From contig OW818656.1 in NCBI GenBank assembly GCA_942492965.1, forward strand, positions 372,001 to 436,000: 64,000 nt of DNA, given 5' to 3'. The position numbers were made by a program, and so were the translations under genes. Below the pieces are notes generated by a model. The model was not told the DNA's origin. It saw only the letters and a list, made by a program, of their open reading frames with translations, and did no database searches. Positions 45,656 through 53,545 of the stretch are shown here, in pieces. Numbering within the stretch: position 1 is the first letter of the stretch; every line of letters starts with the position of its first letter. Source of the stretch: Sphingosinicella sp942492965 (GTDB taxonomy: Bacteria > Pseudomonadota > Alphaproteobacteria > Sphingomonadales > Sphingomonadaceae).

Positions 45656-46312
45656 ATGGTTCCCCTTTCGTTCGCAGGCCACGAGATGGTGCCGCTCGCC
45701 GCGGGCGCGCTCTGGTGGCCCGCGCGCGGCGCGCTTCTCGTCGCCGACCTGCACTTCGAAAAGGCCAGCTGGTTCGCGCGCTTCGGCCAGATGCTGCCGC
45801 CCTACGACAGCCTGCAGACGCTATCCGACCTCGACGCGCTGGTCGCCGCGACAGGTGCCGCGACGCTCTGGTGTCTCGGCGACAGCTTCCACGACGCGGA
45901 CGGCCCCGGCCGGCTCGGCGGCAGGGCACGGGACCTACTGCATACGCTGCAAGGCCGCATCGACTGGGTGTGGATCACAGGCAATCACGATCTGAAGGCG
46001 GACGGTATCGGTGAAGTCCGCGCAGAGATCGAGGTAGACGGCATCATGCTCCGTCACGAGGCAGAGCCCGGATCGGCGCTCCCCGAGATCAGCGGGCATT
46101 TCCACCCGAAGATTCGTGTGCACGGCCGCGGCCGCATGGTCAGCCGCCGCTGTTTCGTGATGTCAGCACGCAAGCTGATCCTGCCCGCATTCGGTGCGCT
46201 CACCGGCGGGCTTGCCGCCGATCACCCCGCAATCCTCAGCGCCGCAGGTGGCCCGGCGACCGCGCTGGTGCCCACCAAAGACCGCTTGCTGCGCTTCCCC
46301 CTCGCCGCCTGA
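45656..46312 (+). CDS. pdeM: Ligase-associated DNA damage response endonuclease PdeM
   Basis: A 218-residue calcineurin-like metallophosphoesterase. The metal motifs are VADLHFEK (D-x-H), LGDSFHD, TGNHD (about residue 108) and SGHFHPKIRV, the order used by the PdeM family. It is thought to act as a nuclease with the ligase-associated helicase. ATG 45656 gives the family-typical N terminus (VPLSFAGHEMVPL). It follows the aspartic protease after 42 bases and converges with the AlkA-like gene. Confidence 0.9.
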   Translation: MVPLSFAGHEMVPLAAGALWWPARGALLVADLHFEKASWFARFGQMLPPYDSLQTLSDLDALVAATGAATLWCLGDSFHDADGPGRLGGRARDLLHTLQGRIDWVWITGNHDLKADGIGEVRAEIEVDGIMLRHEAEPGSALPEISGHFHPKIRVHGRGRMVSRRCFVMSARKLILPAFGALTGGLAADHPAILSAAGGPATALVPTKDRLLRFPLAA

Positions 46313-46324
46313 AGCACGGTCCCG

Positions 46325-46942
46325 TCAGAGGACTTCGGTCTTGTAGTGATGCCACATGAACACAGCCGCCGCGCCGCGGTGCGGCCGCCAAAGTTCGGCG
46401 ATCTCGCGCGTTGTTCGCTCGCTCGGCCGTTCGGAAAGCCCCTTGATGCGGCCCACCTCGATCTGCACGGCAAGGTCTCCGGCGGGCCAGATATCGGGGC
46501 GCCCTTCCGCGAACAGCAGGTAGATTTCCGCCGACCAGCGCCCGATGCCTTTTACCGCGCTCAACAGCGCGATGGCCTCCTCGTCATCGGCAGGCAGGTT
46601 GGCGAAGTCGATCTCGCCCGAAGCCGAAAGCCCCGCAAGGCTTTGGGCGTAGCCGATTTTCTGCCGCGACAGTCCCGCCGCGCGCAGCTCCTCGGCGGAC
46701 CGCGCGAGCAGCGCGCGCGGGTCGGCGATCTCCCCGATCGCAACCGCAAGCTTGTTCCAGATGCTGTTCGCCGCGCCGACGCTCACCTGCTGGCCCACGA
46801 TGGTGCGCAGCAGCGTTTCATACCCCCGCGCGCGGATGCGCGGCTCCGGATAGCCGGCACGCACCAGCGCAGCCGCCACGTGCGCGTCCTGCGCCGCAAT
46901 CGCGTCGATGCCTTCCCGCAAGCGCTCCGCACTCAGACCCAT
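46325..46942 (-). CDS. DNA-3-methyladenine glycosylase II (AlkA-type)
   Basis: A 205-residue HhH-GPD glycosylase that excises alkylated bases. It has ARGYETLLRTIVGQQVSVGA, the helix-hairpin-helix VKGIGRWSAEIYLLF and the catalytic Asp in WPAGDLAVQ. It lacks the N-terminal TBP-like domain of E. coli AlkA and therefore resembles the short bacterial form. Start ATG 46942 gives a natural N terminus (MGLSAERLREG); no strong ribosome site is seen. It lies beside the PdeM gene, adding to a small DNA-repair group. Confidence 0.9.
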   Translation of the reverse strand: MGLSAERLREGIDAIAAQDAHVAAALVRAGYPEPRIRARGYETLLRTIVGQQVSVGAANSIWNKLAVAIGEIADPRALLARSAEELRAAGLSRQKIGYAQSLAGLSASGEIDFANLPADDEEAIALLSAVKGIGRWSAEIYLLFAEGRPDIWPAGDLAVQIEVGRIKGLSERPSERTTREIAELWRPHRGAAAVFMWHHYKTEVL

Positions 46943-47024
46943 CCGCTGCTCATGCCTTTTGACAACGCCCGTCTTGCCGCTATTAGGCTCCCCGAATCCA
47001 AAGGTCGAGGGAACGGGGTAAGAG

Positions 47025-47342
47025 ATGCCGAAACTGATTGTCGTGTCGCGCGACGGCTCGGAAAAGACGGTGGAAGCCGAAAACGGTCTTTCCGTGATGG
47101 AAGCCATTCGCGACAACGGCTTCGACGAGCTTCTGGCGCTGTGCGGCGGCTGCTGCTCGTGCGCGACGTGCCACGTGTTCGTGGACGATGCGTGGATGGG
47201 CACCGTGGGCGGCCCCGGCGAGGACGAGAACGATCTCCTCGATTCGTCGGATCACAAGCAGGCCAGTTCGCGGCTTTCCTGCCAGATCGAAATGAGCGAC
47301 GCGCTCGATGGCCTGAAGGTCATCATCGCACCCGAGGATTGA
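47025..47342 (+). CDS. 2Fe-2S ferredoxin, adrenodoxin/putidaredoxin type
   Basis: A 105-residue ferredoxin. The cluster ligands are in LCGGCCSCATCHVFV and RLSCQIE, giving the C-x5-C-x2-C...C pattern of the vertebrate-type/putidaredoxin group (one extra Cys beside it). Such ferredoxins pass electrons to cytochrome P450 enzymes or serve Fe-S cluster assembly. ATG 47025 is preceded by an A/G-rich GGGGTAAGAG. It stands between the divergent glycosylase and the LytS-type sensor; no P450 or reductase is adjacent. Confidence 0.93.
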   Translation: MPKLIVVSRDGSEKTVEAENGLSVMEAIRDNGFDELLALCGGCCSCATCHVFVDDAWMGTVGGPGEDENDLLDSSDHKQASSRLSCQIEMSDALDGLKVIIAPED

Positions 47343-47401
47343 GTTTTGGGGCCTGAGTTCCACGCTCGCGTTTTGCGGGCGATTGTTGCAATCTTCGTGT
47401 G

Positions 47402-48502
47402 ATGAAACTCGGTCCACTCCCCAAACAGGGCTTTTTCGCCGACAAAAACCACGCCTTCTGGATACTCCAGATCGGCGGTTGGTCCGCCTATCTGGTGCTG
47501 CGCGCGCTCGGCGGCCTCGCGAACTCGATGGGCATCGCCTACATCGTGCCGACGCTGATCGCGACAGCGACAGGCTTTTCGCTCACGCTGCTGATGTCCG
47601 CCGCCTGCCGGCGCATCATTCGGATGCGTGCGGTGTTCGTGTGGAGCCTTACGCTGGTTCTCGTCGCGCTCGCCGCCGGTGTCTTTTCGGTGATCGAGGT
47701 GTGGGCGCACGCGCGCTTCTACAACTCCACGTTCGAACCTCAGGGCATCCAGTTCTTCGGCGCGATCCTGCTCGACCTCTCCGTGCTCGCGGCGTGGACG
47801 GGGCTTTACTACGGCATCAACTACTACCTGCTGCTCGATGAACAGTCGGAACGCGTGCTGGTCCTGTCGGGTCAGGCGAGCGCGGCGCAGCTCGCCATGC
47901 TGCGCTACCAGCTCAACCCGCACTTCCTGTTCAACACGCTGAACAGCATCTCGACACTGGTGCTGCTGAAGGAAACCGAGCGCGCCAACACGATGCTCTC
48001 GCGCCTGTCCTCGTTCCTGCGCTACAGCCTCGTCAGCGATCCCATGGAAACCGTGAGCCTGGCGCAGGAGATAGAGGCGCTGAAGCTTTATTTCGAGATC
48101 GAAAGGATGCGCTTCGAGGATCGGCTGCGCACGCGCTTCGATATCGAAGAGGCCGCGCTTCAGGGCCGTCTGCCCTCGCTCCTTCTCCAGCCGCTTGTCG
48201 AAAACGCCATCAAATACGCGGTCACGCCCCAGGAAGAGGGCGCGGAAATCGTCGTTGCGGCGCACGTCTCCGGAGACCGCTTGCTGATTTCAATCAGCGA
48301 CGACGGCCCGGGACTCACCGCAGAAAGATCGGTACTCGTCCCGTCAGCCGGGGTCGGATTGAACAATATTCGCGATAGACTGTTTCAGACCTATGGCGAC
48401 GACCAACGGTTCGAAATGATATCTAACGTTCCGCAGGGGGTCGTCGCCAACATTGAAATCCCGTTCGAGTCGGCCAATGTTCGGCTCAAGGAGAACGCTT
48501 AA
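47402..48502 (+). CDS. LytS-family sensor histidine kinase
   Basis: A 366-residue membrane kinase with four predicted helices in the first about 145 residues (LQIGGWSAYLVLRALGG, YIVPTLIATATGFSLTLL, VFVWSLTLVLVALAAGVF, FFGAILLDLSVLAAWTGLYY) and the His_kinase domain with the phosphorylated His in RYQLNPHFLFNTLNSIS, the N box PLVENAIKYAV, and the G boxes ISDDGPG and GVGLNNIRDRL. Its stop overlaps the start of the LytTR regulator (TAATG), so the pair is co-translated. The signal is unknown. Confidence 0.94.
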   Translation: MKLGPLPKQGFFADKNHAFWILQIGGWSAYLVLRALGGLANSMGIAYIVPTLIATATGFSLTLLMSAACRRIIRMRAVFVWSLTLVLVALAAGVFSVIEVWAHARFYNSTFEPQGIQFFGAILLDLSVLAAWTGLYYGINYYLLLDEQSERVLVLSGQASAAQLAMLRYQLNPHFLFNTLNSISTLVLLKETERANTMLSRLSSFLRYSLVSDPMETVSLAQEIEALKLYFEIERMRFEDRLRTRFDIEEAALQGRLPSLLLQPLVENAIKYAVTPQEEGAEIVVAAHVSGDRLLISISDDGPGLTAERSVLVPSAGVGLNNIRDRLFQTYGDDQRFEMISNVPQGVVANIEIPFESANVRLKENA

Positions 48503-49299
48503 TGACGATCCGGACCATATTGGTCGACGATGAGCCTTTGGCCATCAAGGGTCTTGAGATGCGGCTGGAAGCTTTCGATGATGTCGAGATCATCGAACGC
48601 TGCGCCAACGGGCGCGAAGCCATCCGCGCGATCAAGACGCACAAGCCCGATGTCGTGTTTCTCGACATCCAGATGCCCGGTTTCGACGGTTTTTCCGTCG
48701 TGAACGGCCTCGCCGACATCGAACCGCCGCTCGTGGTGTTCGTCACGGCCTACAATGAGTTCGCGCTCAAGGCCTTCGATGCGCACGCGGTCGATTATCT
48801 GATGAAGCCGGTGGATGAAGCCCGCCTCGCCGCGACGATGGAACGCGTGCGGCAGCGACTGACCGAAAAGAACGCCGGTGCCGAAAAGGACCGGTTGCGG
48901 GAGCTTCTGGAGGAGGTCGCGCCGAACGCTGCCGCCGACATCAAGTCAGCCCCGGAAGCTCATGCTGCGTCGCGTTTCGAGCGCATGATCAATATCAAGG
49001 ATCGCGGCCAGATTTTCCGTGTTGATGTGGAAAGCATCGAGCGGATCGACGCGGCAGGCGACTACATGTGCATCTACACCGGCGACAACACGCTGATCCT
49101 GCGCGAGACGATGAAGGATCTCGAAAAGCGCCTCGACCCGCGCATCTTCAAGCGCGTGCACCGCTCCACGATCGTCAATCTCGATCAGGTGAAGCAGGTG
49201 AAGCCGCACACCAACGGCGAATGTTTCCTGAAGCTCGGCTCCGGCGCCGAGGTGAAGGTCAGCCGCAGCTACCGGGATGTGGTGGCGCGGTTTCTGTAA
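48502..49299 (+). CDS. LytTR-family response regulator
   Basis: A 265-residue regulator with a receiver domain (about 1-120; acidic DDEP, phosphorylated Asp in PDVVFLDIQMPG, Lys in YLMKPVDE), a charged linker, and a C-terminal LytTR DNA-binding domain (about 165-265; RIDAAGDYMCIYTGDNTLIL, FKRVHRSTIVNLDQV). LytTR proteins usually bind paired direct repeats. It is the partner of the overlapping LytS-type kinase. No target site was recognised nearby. Confidence 0.94.
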   Translation: MTIRTILVDDEPLAIKGLEMRLEAFDDVEIIERCANGREAIRAIKTHKPDVVFLDIQMPGFDGFSVVNGLADIEPPLVVFVTAYNEFALKAFDAHAVDYLMKPVDEARLAATMERVRQRLTEKNAGAEKDRLRELLEEVAPNAAADIKSAPEAHAASRFERMINIKDRGQIFRVDVESIERIDAAGDYMCIYTGDNTLILRETMKDLEKRLDPRIFKRVHRSTIVNLDQVKQVKPHTNGECFLKLGSGAEVKVSRSYRDVVARFL

Positions 49300-49616
49300 C
49301 ACACGGCGGCCCGGGATGATGGAGGTCCGTCATCCCGGGTCTTCCCAAATAGGGTTTCGCCTGAAAGGCTCTCCGCGAACCGCGACCCATGTTCGCCTCG
49401 CCGAGACCGCCCATGCGAGAATCGAGAGCAATCCCGAAGCACACGACCGTTCACGCCGCTGATCGCGTGCGCATGTGGCCGCGCGCATGTGCGCCCGCGT
49501 ACGCGATCACGCGCGAGCATGTCTCAACTTCATCAACTTCGGGGGGTGTCCGGGCGCAGAACGGCCGGGAATCCGTGCGTTACCGCACACATATCCCTAT
49601 TCGGCAAGACCGCCGG
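49300..49616. other. Non-coding 317-base gap with inverted repeats
   Basis: No plausible gene is seen between the response regulator and ubiG. Besides the hairpin at 49310-49339 there is a larger imperfect inverted repeat, TGATCGCGTGCG (49460-49471) against CGTACGCGATCA (49498-49509), with GCGCATGTG repeated inside it. The stretch may hold a structured RNA or simply terminator and spacer DNA. Confidence 0.5.
49310..49339. repeat. Strong hairpin after the LytTR gene
   Basis: CCCGGGATGA (49310-49319) and TCATCCCGGG (49330-49339) form a perfect 10-bp stem with a 10-base loop, eleven bases after the stop codon. There is no T-run. Elements with a CCGGGATGA arm are common dispersed extragenic palindromes in many alphaproteobacteria; a transcription-end or mRNA-stabilising role is possible. 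Confidence 0.6.
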
Positions 49617-50348
49617 TCAGGCGTGAACCGCCGCGCCGATGTAGTTGATGCGGCGGTCGTCCGACAGCTCGAAGCCGCGCGAGAGGCTGAAACCGATGCC
49701 GCGCGTTTCCGTAACCTTGAGTTCGGCGGTCTCCAGCGCGGTGGTCAGTTCCTCGGGCGTCAGAAACTGGTTCCAGTCGTGCGTGCCGCGCGGGATGAAG
49801 CGCAGCACCCGTTCGGCACCCACGATCAGCGTGGCATAAGAGAGCGCCGTGCGGTTCGGGGTCGAGAAGACGAGGAGACCAGCGGGCTTCAACAGGCGGG
49901 CGATGCCCCGCAGAAACACCGGCACATCCGCGACATGCTCGACCACCTCCATGCAGGTGATGAGATCGAAGCGCCGCCCCTCCTCCGCCAGCGCCTCCAC
50001 GGAGGACTGGCCATAGTCGATTTCAAGGCCGGCATCGGCGGCGTGCGCCTTCGCCACCGCGATGGCTTCCGCTGCGGCGTCGATCGCCGTCACCCGCCCG
50101 CCGAGCCGGGCCAGCGGTTCGGCCAGAATGCCCCCGCCGCAGCCGATATCCAGCACATCCAGCCCCGCAAGCCAGACCCGGTCCCGCGAATCGCGCCCGA
50201 AGTGCGCCAGCGCCTTTTCGCGGATGAACGCGAGGCGCACCGGATTCACCTTGTGCAGCGGCCCCGACGATCCCTCCGCATCCCACCATTCATGGGCGAT
50301 GCTGTCGAAAAGCCGGGCCTGCGCGGGGTCGATCGTGGTCGTGGTCAT
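49617..50348 (-). CDS. ubiG: Ubiquinone biosynthesis O-methyltransferase
   Basis: A 243-residue class I SAM methyltransferase that performs both O-methylations of ubiquinone synthesis. The SAM motif is LDVLDIGCGGGILAEPLARL, followed by VTAIDAAAEA, FDLITCMEVVEHV and the family-typical STPNRTALSYATLIVGAE and GTHDWNQFLTPEEL. Length and motifs match UbiG. It is the first gene to the left of the D-amino-acid island and 42 bases downstream of the D-aminoacylase copy 2 stop, so read-through from that operon is possible. Confidence 0.95.
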   Translation of the reverse strand: MTTTTIDPAQARLFDSIAHEWWDAEGSSGPLHKVNPVRLAFIREKALAHFGRDSRDRVWLAGLDVLDIGCGGGILAEPLARLGGRVTAIDAAAEAIAVAKAHAADAGLEIDYGQSSVEALAEEGRRFDLITCMEVVEHVADVPVFLRGIARLLKPAGLLVFSTPNRTALSYATLIVGAERVLRFIPRGTHDWNQFLTPEELTTALETAELKVTETRGIGFSLSRGFELSDDRRINYIGAAVHA

Positions 50349-50390
50349 GAAACCACTCTCGCGCGCCGAGGCCCGCGCCGCAAGGCGAGA

Positions 50391-52025
50391 CTAGCTACAG
50401 CTGTGCCGCAGCACGGCGCCCGCACGCGTATCTTCGAGCTTACCCTTGTCGAGCGCGACACGGCCGTTGACGATGACGGTGTCGATGCCCTTCGGATAAT
50501 CGACCGGGTTGGTCCAGCTGGCCACGTCGTCGAGCGTTTCGTAGTCGAACACGACAACGTCCGCGCGCATTCCCTGCCGCACGAGGCCGCGGTCGCTCAG
50601 CCCCATGCGCTGCGCCGGCCAGCCGGTCATCTTGCGAACGGCATCTTCCAGCGTCAGCACCTGTCTACGCTTCACATATTCGGCGATCACGCGCGGGAAC
50701 GTGCCGTAGGAGCGCGGATGCGGCAGGCCGAGATCATCGATCTCGCCGGGCTTCAGCGCCGCGCCTGCATCGCTGCCGATGCTCGTCCACGGCTGGCGCA
50801 GCGCCATCTCGATGTCTTTCTCATCGATCATGAAATACAGCGCCATCGAACGCTTGGGATAGGCGTTCAGCACGATGTCCCACGCCGCGTCGGCGGGATC
50901 GAGGCCGAGCGACTTGCCGATTTCGACGAAGTTCTTGCCGTGAAACTGCGCGTACTTGTCGCTGTGCGAGTTGGCGAGCACGACGCGCTCCCAGCCGCCG
51001 GAAGCTTCAACAAGGTTCGACCAACCCTCCATCGAACCCGCCGCAAGCTGCTCTTTCAGTTTCTTGCGGATCGCGGGGTCTTTCAGGCGCTCAAGGCCCT
51101 TTTCCTCGCCGTCCGCCCACACCCAGTTGGGCACGGTGATCTCGACCCCGGTGCCGCCCGCCGGATAGGGATACATGTCCGCCGCCACGTCAACGCCGCG
51201 CTTGCGCGCCGCCTCGATGGTCGCGACCGCCTTCGCCATGCCCGTGCCCCACGCCGGCGCGAAGGCGTTCTTCAGGTGGTAGATTTCCACCTTCACGCCG
51301 CCCTTTTCGCCGATCTCGATGGCCTCCTCGATGGCGGGCACCAGTTTCGCGCTCTCGTCGCGCATGTGCGTCGCGTAAAAGCCGTTGCACTGGCCCGCGA
51401 CCTTGGCGAGTTCAACGAGGTCGGCCGTGGTCTGGAAGCTGCTCGGCGGATAGATGAGCGCGCTCGTTATGCCGAACACGCCCGCCTTCATCGCGGCAGC
51501 AACCTCCGCCTTCATCGCCTCCATCTGCGCCTTCGTGGGCGCACCGGCGACATCGCCCATCACCTTAATGCGCGCTTGAGACGTCGCATAATAGCTGCCG
51601 AAGTTGACCCCGATGCCCTGTGTTTCCAATTTTGAAAAATAGGCCGGAATCTCGGCAGCCTCGACCGGCGTGCCGCCCTCGCCGGAAAGCACGGTGGTGA
51701 CGCCTTGACGCAGCTTGTTCTCCGCCGCGCCGTTCACCGGCAGCACCCGGCCCGACTGGTCCATCATGTCGATGAAGCCGGGCGAAACATAGCGCCCCCG
51801 CGCATCGATCTCGCGCTTGCCCTTGGCCTTGATCGTTCCGACGGCGGCAATGCGCCCGTCCTTGATGCCGACATCGGCATTCACCCAGGGATTGCCCGCA
51901 CCGTCGAGCACACGCCCACCGCGGATCACGATATCGTAGTCCGCCGTCTGCGCCGACGCCGTGCCAGACAGCACCATCACGCCTGCAAGCAGCGCGGCAC
52001 GCGTTCCGAACGATGTGAAGCTCAT
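50391..52025 (-). CDS. Exported D-aminoacylase-like amidohydrolase (copy 2), HxH lost
   Basis: A 544-residue homologue of N-acyl-D-amino-acid deacylase with signal peptide (cleavage near TASAQ). The histidines H220 and H250 keep the 30-residue spacing of the tight metal site, and the Asp of SIGSDAGA remains, but the HxH motif is replaced by PGFIDMMDQ (Met88 and Gln90 at the His positions), and the bridging Cys of D-aminoacylase by Glu116 in SGEGG. In Alcaligenes D-aminoacylase the Cys/His/His site is the catalytic one, so activity with one metal is plausible. Start 52025 has GGGAGA upstream; 52040 is also possible. It follows the DUF1611 copy 2 gene. Confidence 0.83.
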   Translation of the reverse strand: MSFTSFGTRAALLAGVMVLSGTASAQTADYDIVIRGGRVLDGAGNPWVNADVGIKDGRIAAVGTIKAKGKREIDARGRYVSPGFIDMMDQSGRVLPVNGAAENKLRQGVTTVLSGEGGTPVEAAEIPAYFSKLETQGIGVNFGSYYATSQARIKVMGDVAGAPTKAQMEAMKAEVAAAMKAGVFGITSALIYPPSSFQTTADLVELAKVAGQCNGFYATHMRDESAKLVPAIEEAIEIGEKGGVKVEIYHLKNAFAPAWGTGMAKAVATIEAARKRGVDVAADMYPYPAGGTGVEITVPNWVWADGEEKGLERLKDPAIRKKLKEQLAAGSMEGWSNLVEASGGWERVVLANSHSDKYAQFHGKNFVEIGKSLGLDPADAAWDIVLNAYPKRSMALYFMIDEKDIEMALRQPWTSIGSDAGAALKPGEIDDLGLPHPRSYGTFPRVIAEYVKRRQVLTLEDAVRKMTGWPAQRMGLSDRGLVRQGMRADVVVFDYETLDDVASWTNPVDYPKGIDTVIVNGRVALDKGKLEDTRAGAVLRHSCS

Positions 52026-52058
52026 CCCTTTTTCTCCCATTTTGTCCCCGGACAGCCT

Positions 52059-53099
52059 CTATTTCAGGCAGTTTTCCACGAGCGCATCAAACGCCGGTCC
52101 CCTGCGGATGGGGTCGGCGACCGGCAAACCCAGACGCTTGCTCTCCGCCGCCATCAAGGCTTCGGCATCGGCGGCATTCATGGCGCTCGTGTTGAACGCG
52201 ACGCCTCCGCAGCGAATCGCCGGATTGGTGCGGCGGCCCATGAGCAGGTTAAGCTCGATCGTCTCCTCGATCGACGGCACCTTGAAGTCGGGAAGCCCCA
52301 GCATCGTCTCGCGTCCCGGCTCGTGGCACACCACGATCACATCCGGCTGGCTGCCATGCAGGAGCCCGAGCGACACCGCCGCGTACGCCGGATGAAACAG
52401 CGAGCCCTGCCCTTCAATCACGTCCCAGTGGTCCGCCGCCGCGTCGGGGCTCAGCACCTCGGCCGCGCCCGCCTCGAAATCCGAAACCACCGCGTCCATC
52501 GGAATACCGCCGCCCGCGATCATGATCCCGGTCTGGCCCGTCGCCCGGAAATCGACGTCGACGCCCCGCTCCGCGAACGCGTGCGACAGGGCGAGCGCCG
52601 TGTACTTCTTGCCGAGCGCACAATCCGTACCAACGGCAAGCAGGCGCTTGCCGGTCCGCTTGCGACCCGTCCCCACCGGAATCCCCGGGGGCGGCACGCG
52701 CACGTCGATCAGGCGCCGACCGAGCCGTTCGGCTGCAGACGCAAGTTCCGGAACCGCAGCGAGGCGAATATGCATACCGCTGATGATGTCGAGCCCCGCC
52801 TCCATCGCTTGGACCAGCGGCGCAATCCAGGTCGCGCCGATAACACCGCCCCGGTTCGCCACACCGATCAGAACGGCACGCGCGCCCGCCGCATGGGCTT
52901 CCGCAGGGGTCATGACCGGAAGGCCCGTCGTAACGGTGGCGCCGACGGAAAACTCTCCGACACATTTGTCGCCCGCCCAATCGCGGACGCCGAAGGCCGT
53001 CTTCGCAAACCCAGGCTCGACCGCATCGCCGAGGAACAGAAGATAGGGATACGGCAGGCGCGCGGCGGCATCCGAAGGAACATTGGAAAAGGCGTTCAT
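52059..53099 (-). CDS. DUF1611 family protein, DgcN-like (copy 2)
   Basis: A 346-residue DUF1611 protein with the same two-part layout as copy 1: PYPYLLFLGDAVEPGFAKTA at the N terminus and LAVGTDCALGKKYTALALSH in the second half, plus shared RATGQTGIMIAGGGIPMDAV and HWDVIEGQGSLFHPAY. ATG 53099 has GGAG six bases upstream. It leads a two-gene operon with D-aminoacylase copy 2 and diverges from the large TonB receptor. The DgcN relationship suggests acylation of a D-amino acid such as D-Glu; no DgcA-type racemase is present. Confidence 0.8.
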   Translation of the reverse strand: MNAFSNVPSDAAARLPYPYLLFLGDAVEPGFAKTAFGVRDWAGDKCVGEFSVGATVTTGLPVMTPAEAHAAGARAVLIGVANRGGVIGATWIAPLVQAMEAGLDIISGMHIRLAAVPELASAAERLGRRLIDVRVPPPGIPVGTGRKRTGKRLLAVGTDCALGKKYTALALSHAFAERGVDVDFRATGQTGIMIAGGGIPMDAVVSDFEAGAAEVLSPDAAADHWDVIEGQGSLFHPAYAAVSLGLLHGSQPDVIVVCHEPGRETMLGLPDFKVPSIEETIELNLLMGRRTNPAIRCGGVAFNTSAMNAADAEALMAAESKRLGLPVADPIRRGPAFDALVENCLK

Positions 53100-53230
53100 G
53101 AATGACTCCACCACGCGCGCGGCGCGGCAAGGAATGAGAAAGCAGGATCAATCATGCCCTTCCCCCGCCTATGCCGATCAGATGCCTGCAACACCATAAA
53201 ATCTCCTGATAAGGACAAAATGATCCTAAA

Positions 53231-53249
53231 TGGAAATTTGTCAATTCCA
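53231..53249. promoter_or_regulatory. TGGAA-N9-TTCCA palindrome, candidate RpiR-type operator
   Basis: TGGAA and TTCCA are perfect 5-bp arms around ATTTGTCAA. Read towards the DUF1611 gene it contains TTGACAAATTTCC, close to TTGACAACATTTCC inside the operator of the RpiR gene (2713-2726). It could be a shared operator of the two D-amino-acid clusters. Confidence 0.4.
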
Positions 53250-53353
53250 AGATGGTCTGCACGCGGAAAATTTCTATAATTGCGAATCGTTTCAAAAAGT
53301 GCAATTTTGACTCCGGAGGGTAAAGTCGCGATTCGCCGACACACCCTTTCAGG

Positions 53354-53374
53354 GAGGAATTCAACGAATTCCTC
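53354..53374 (+). other. Hairpin in the TonB receptor leader
   Basis: GAGGAATTC and GAATTCCTC form a perfect 9-bp stem with an AAC loop; a T6 run follows after 8 more bases (53382-53387). It lies about 170 bases before the receptor start. The distance from stem to T-run is long for a terminator, but attenuation or mRNA stabilisation is possible. Confidence 0.45.
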
Positions 53375-53545
53375 GTGGAGGTTTTTTGGGGAGCGTTCTG
53401 CCGGACATGGCGAACTGCTGAGGACGCGGCAAAGACCTGCCCGTCACCAGCCAAACCGTCTCGCGACCCGCGACGGAGAACCCGAGCTGCGTATCGCGGT
53501 TCGGGCGTGGGATTGCTGCAAACTGGAGGAAGGGGGGTTTCAATT

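Larger units (their letters stand above)
53100..53545. promoter_or_regulatory. Divergent promoter region and receptor leader
   Basis: This 446-base gap separates the DUF1611 gene from the TonB receptor. Its AT-rich centre (about 53190-53330) contains the palindrome at 53231-53249 and a GAAAATTTC palindrome at 53266-53274. The receptor side holds a long potential 5' leader with a perfect hairpin (53354-53374). The frame upstream of the receptor start is open but does not look like a protein. Confidence 0.6.

Noticed and set aside
53278..53293. TGCGAATCGTTTCAA as a Fur box for the island receptor
   Set aside because: Only the left half resembles the consensus; the right half fails at several key positions, unlike the site at 13811-13825.
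53375..53545. In-frame extension upstream of the island TonB receptor
   Set aside because: The translation is a basic, low-complexity stretch without a signal peptide; ATG 53546 has a strong ribosome site and a proper signal sequence.
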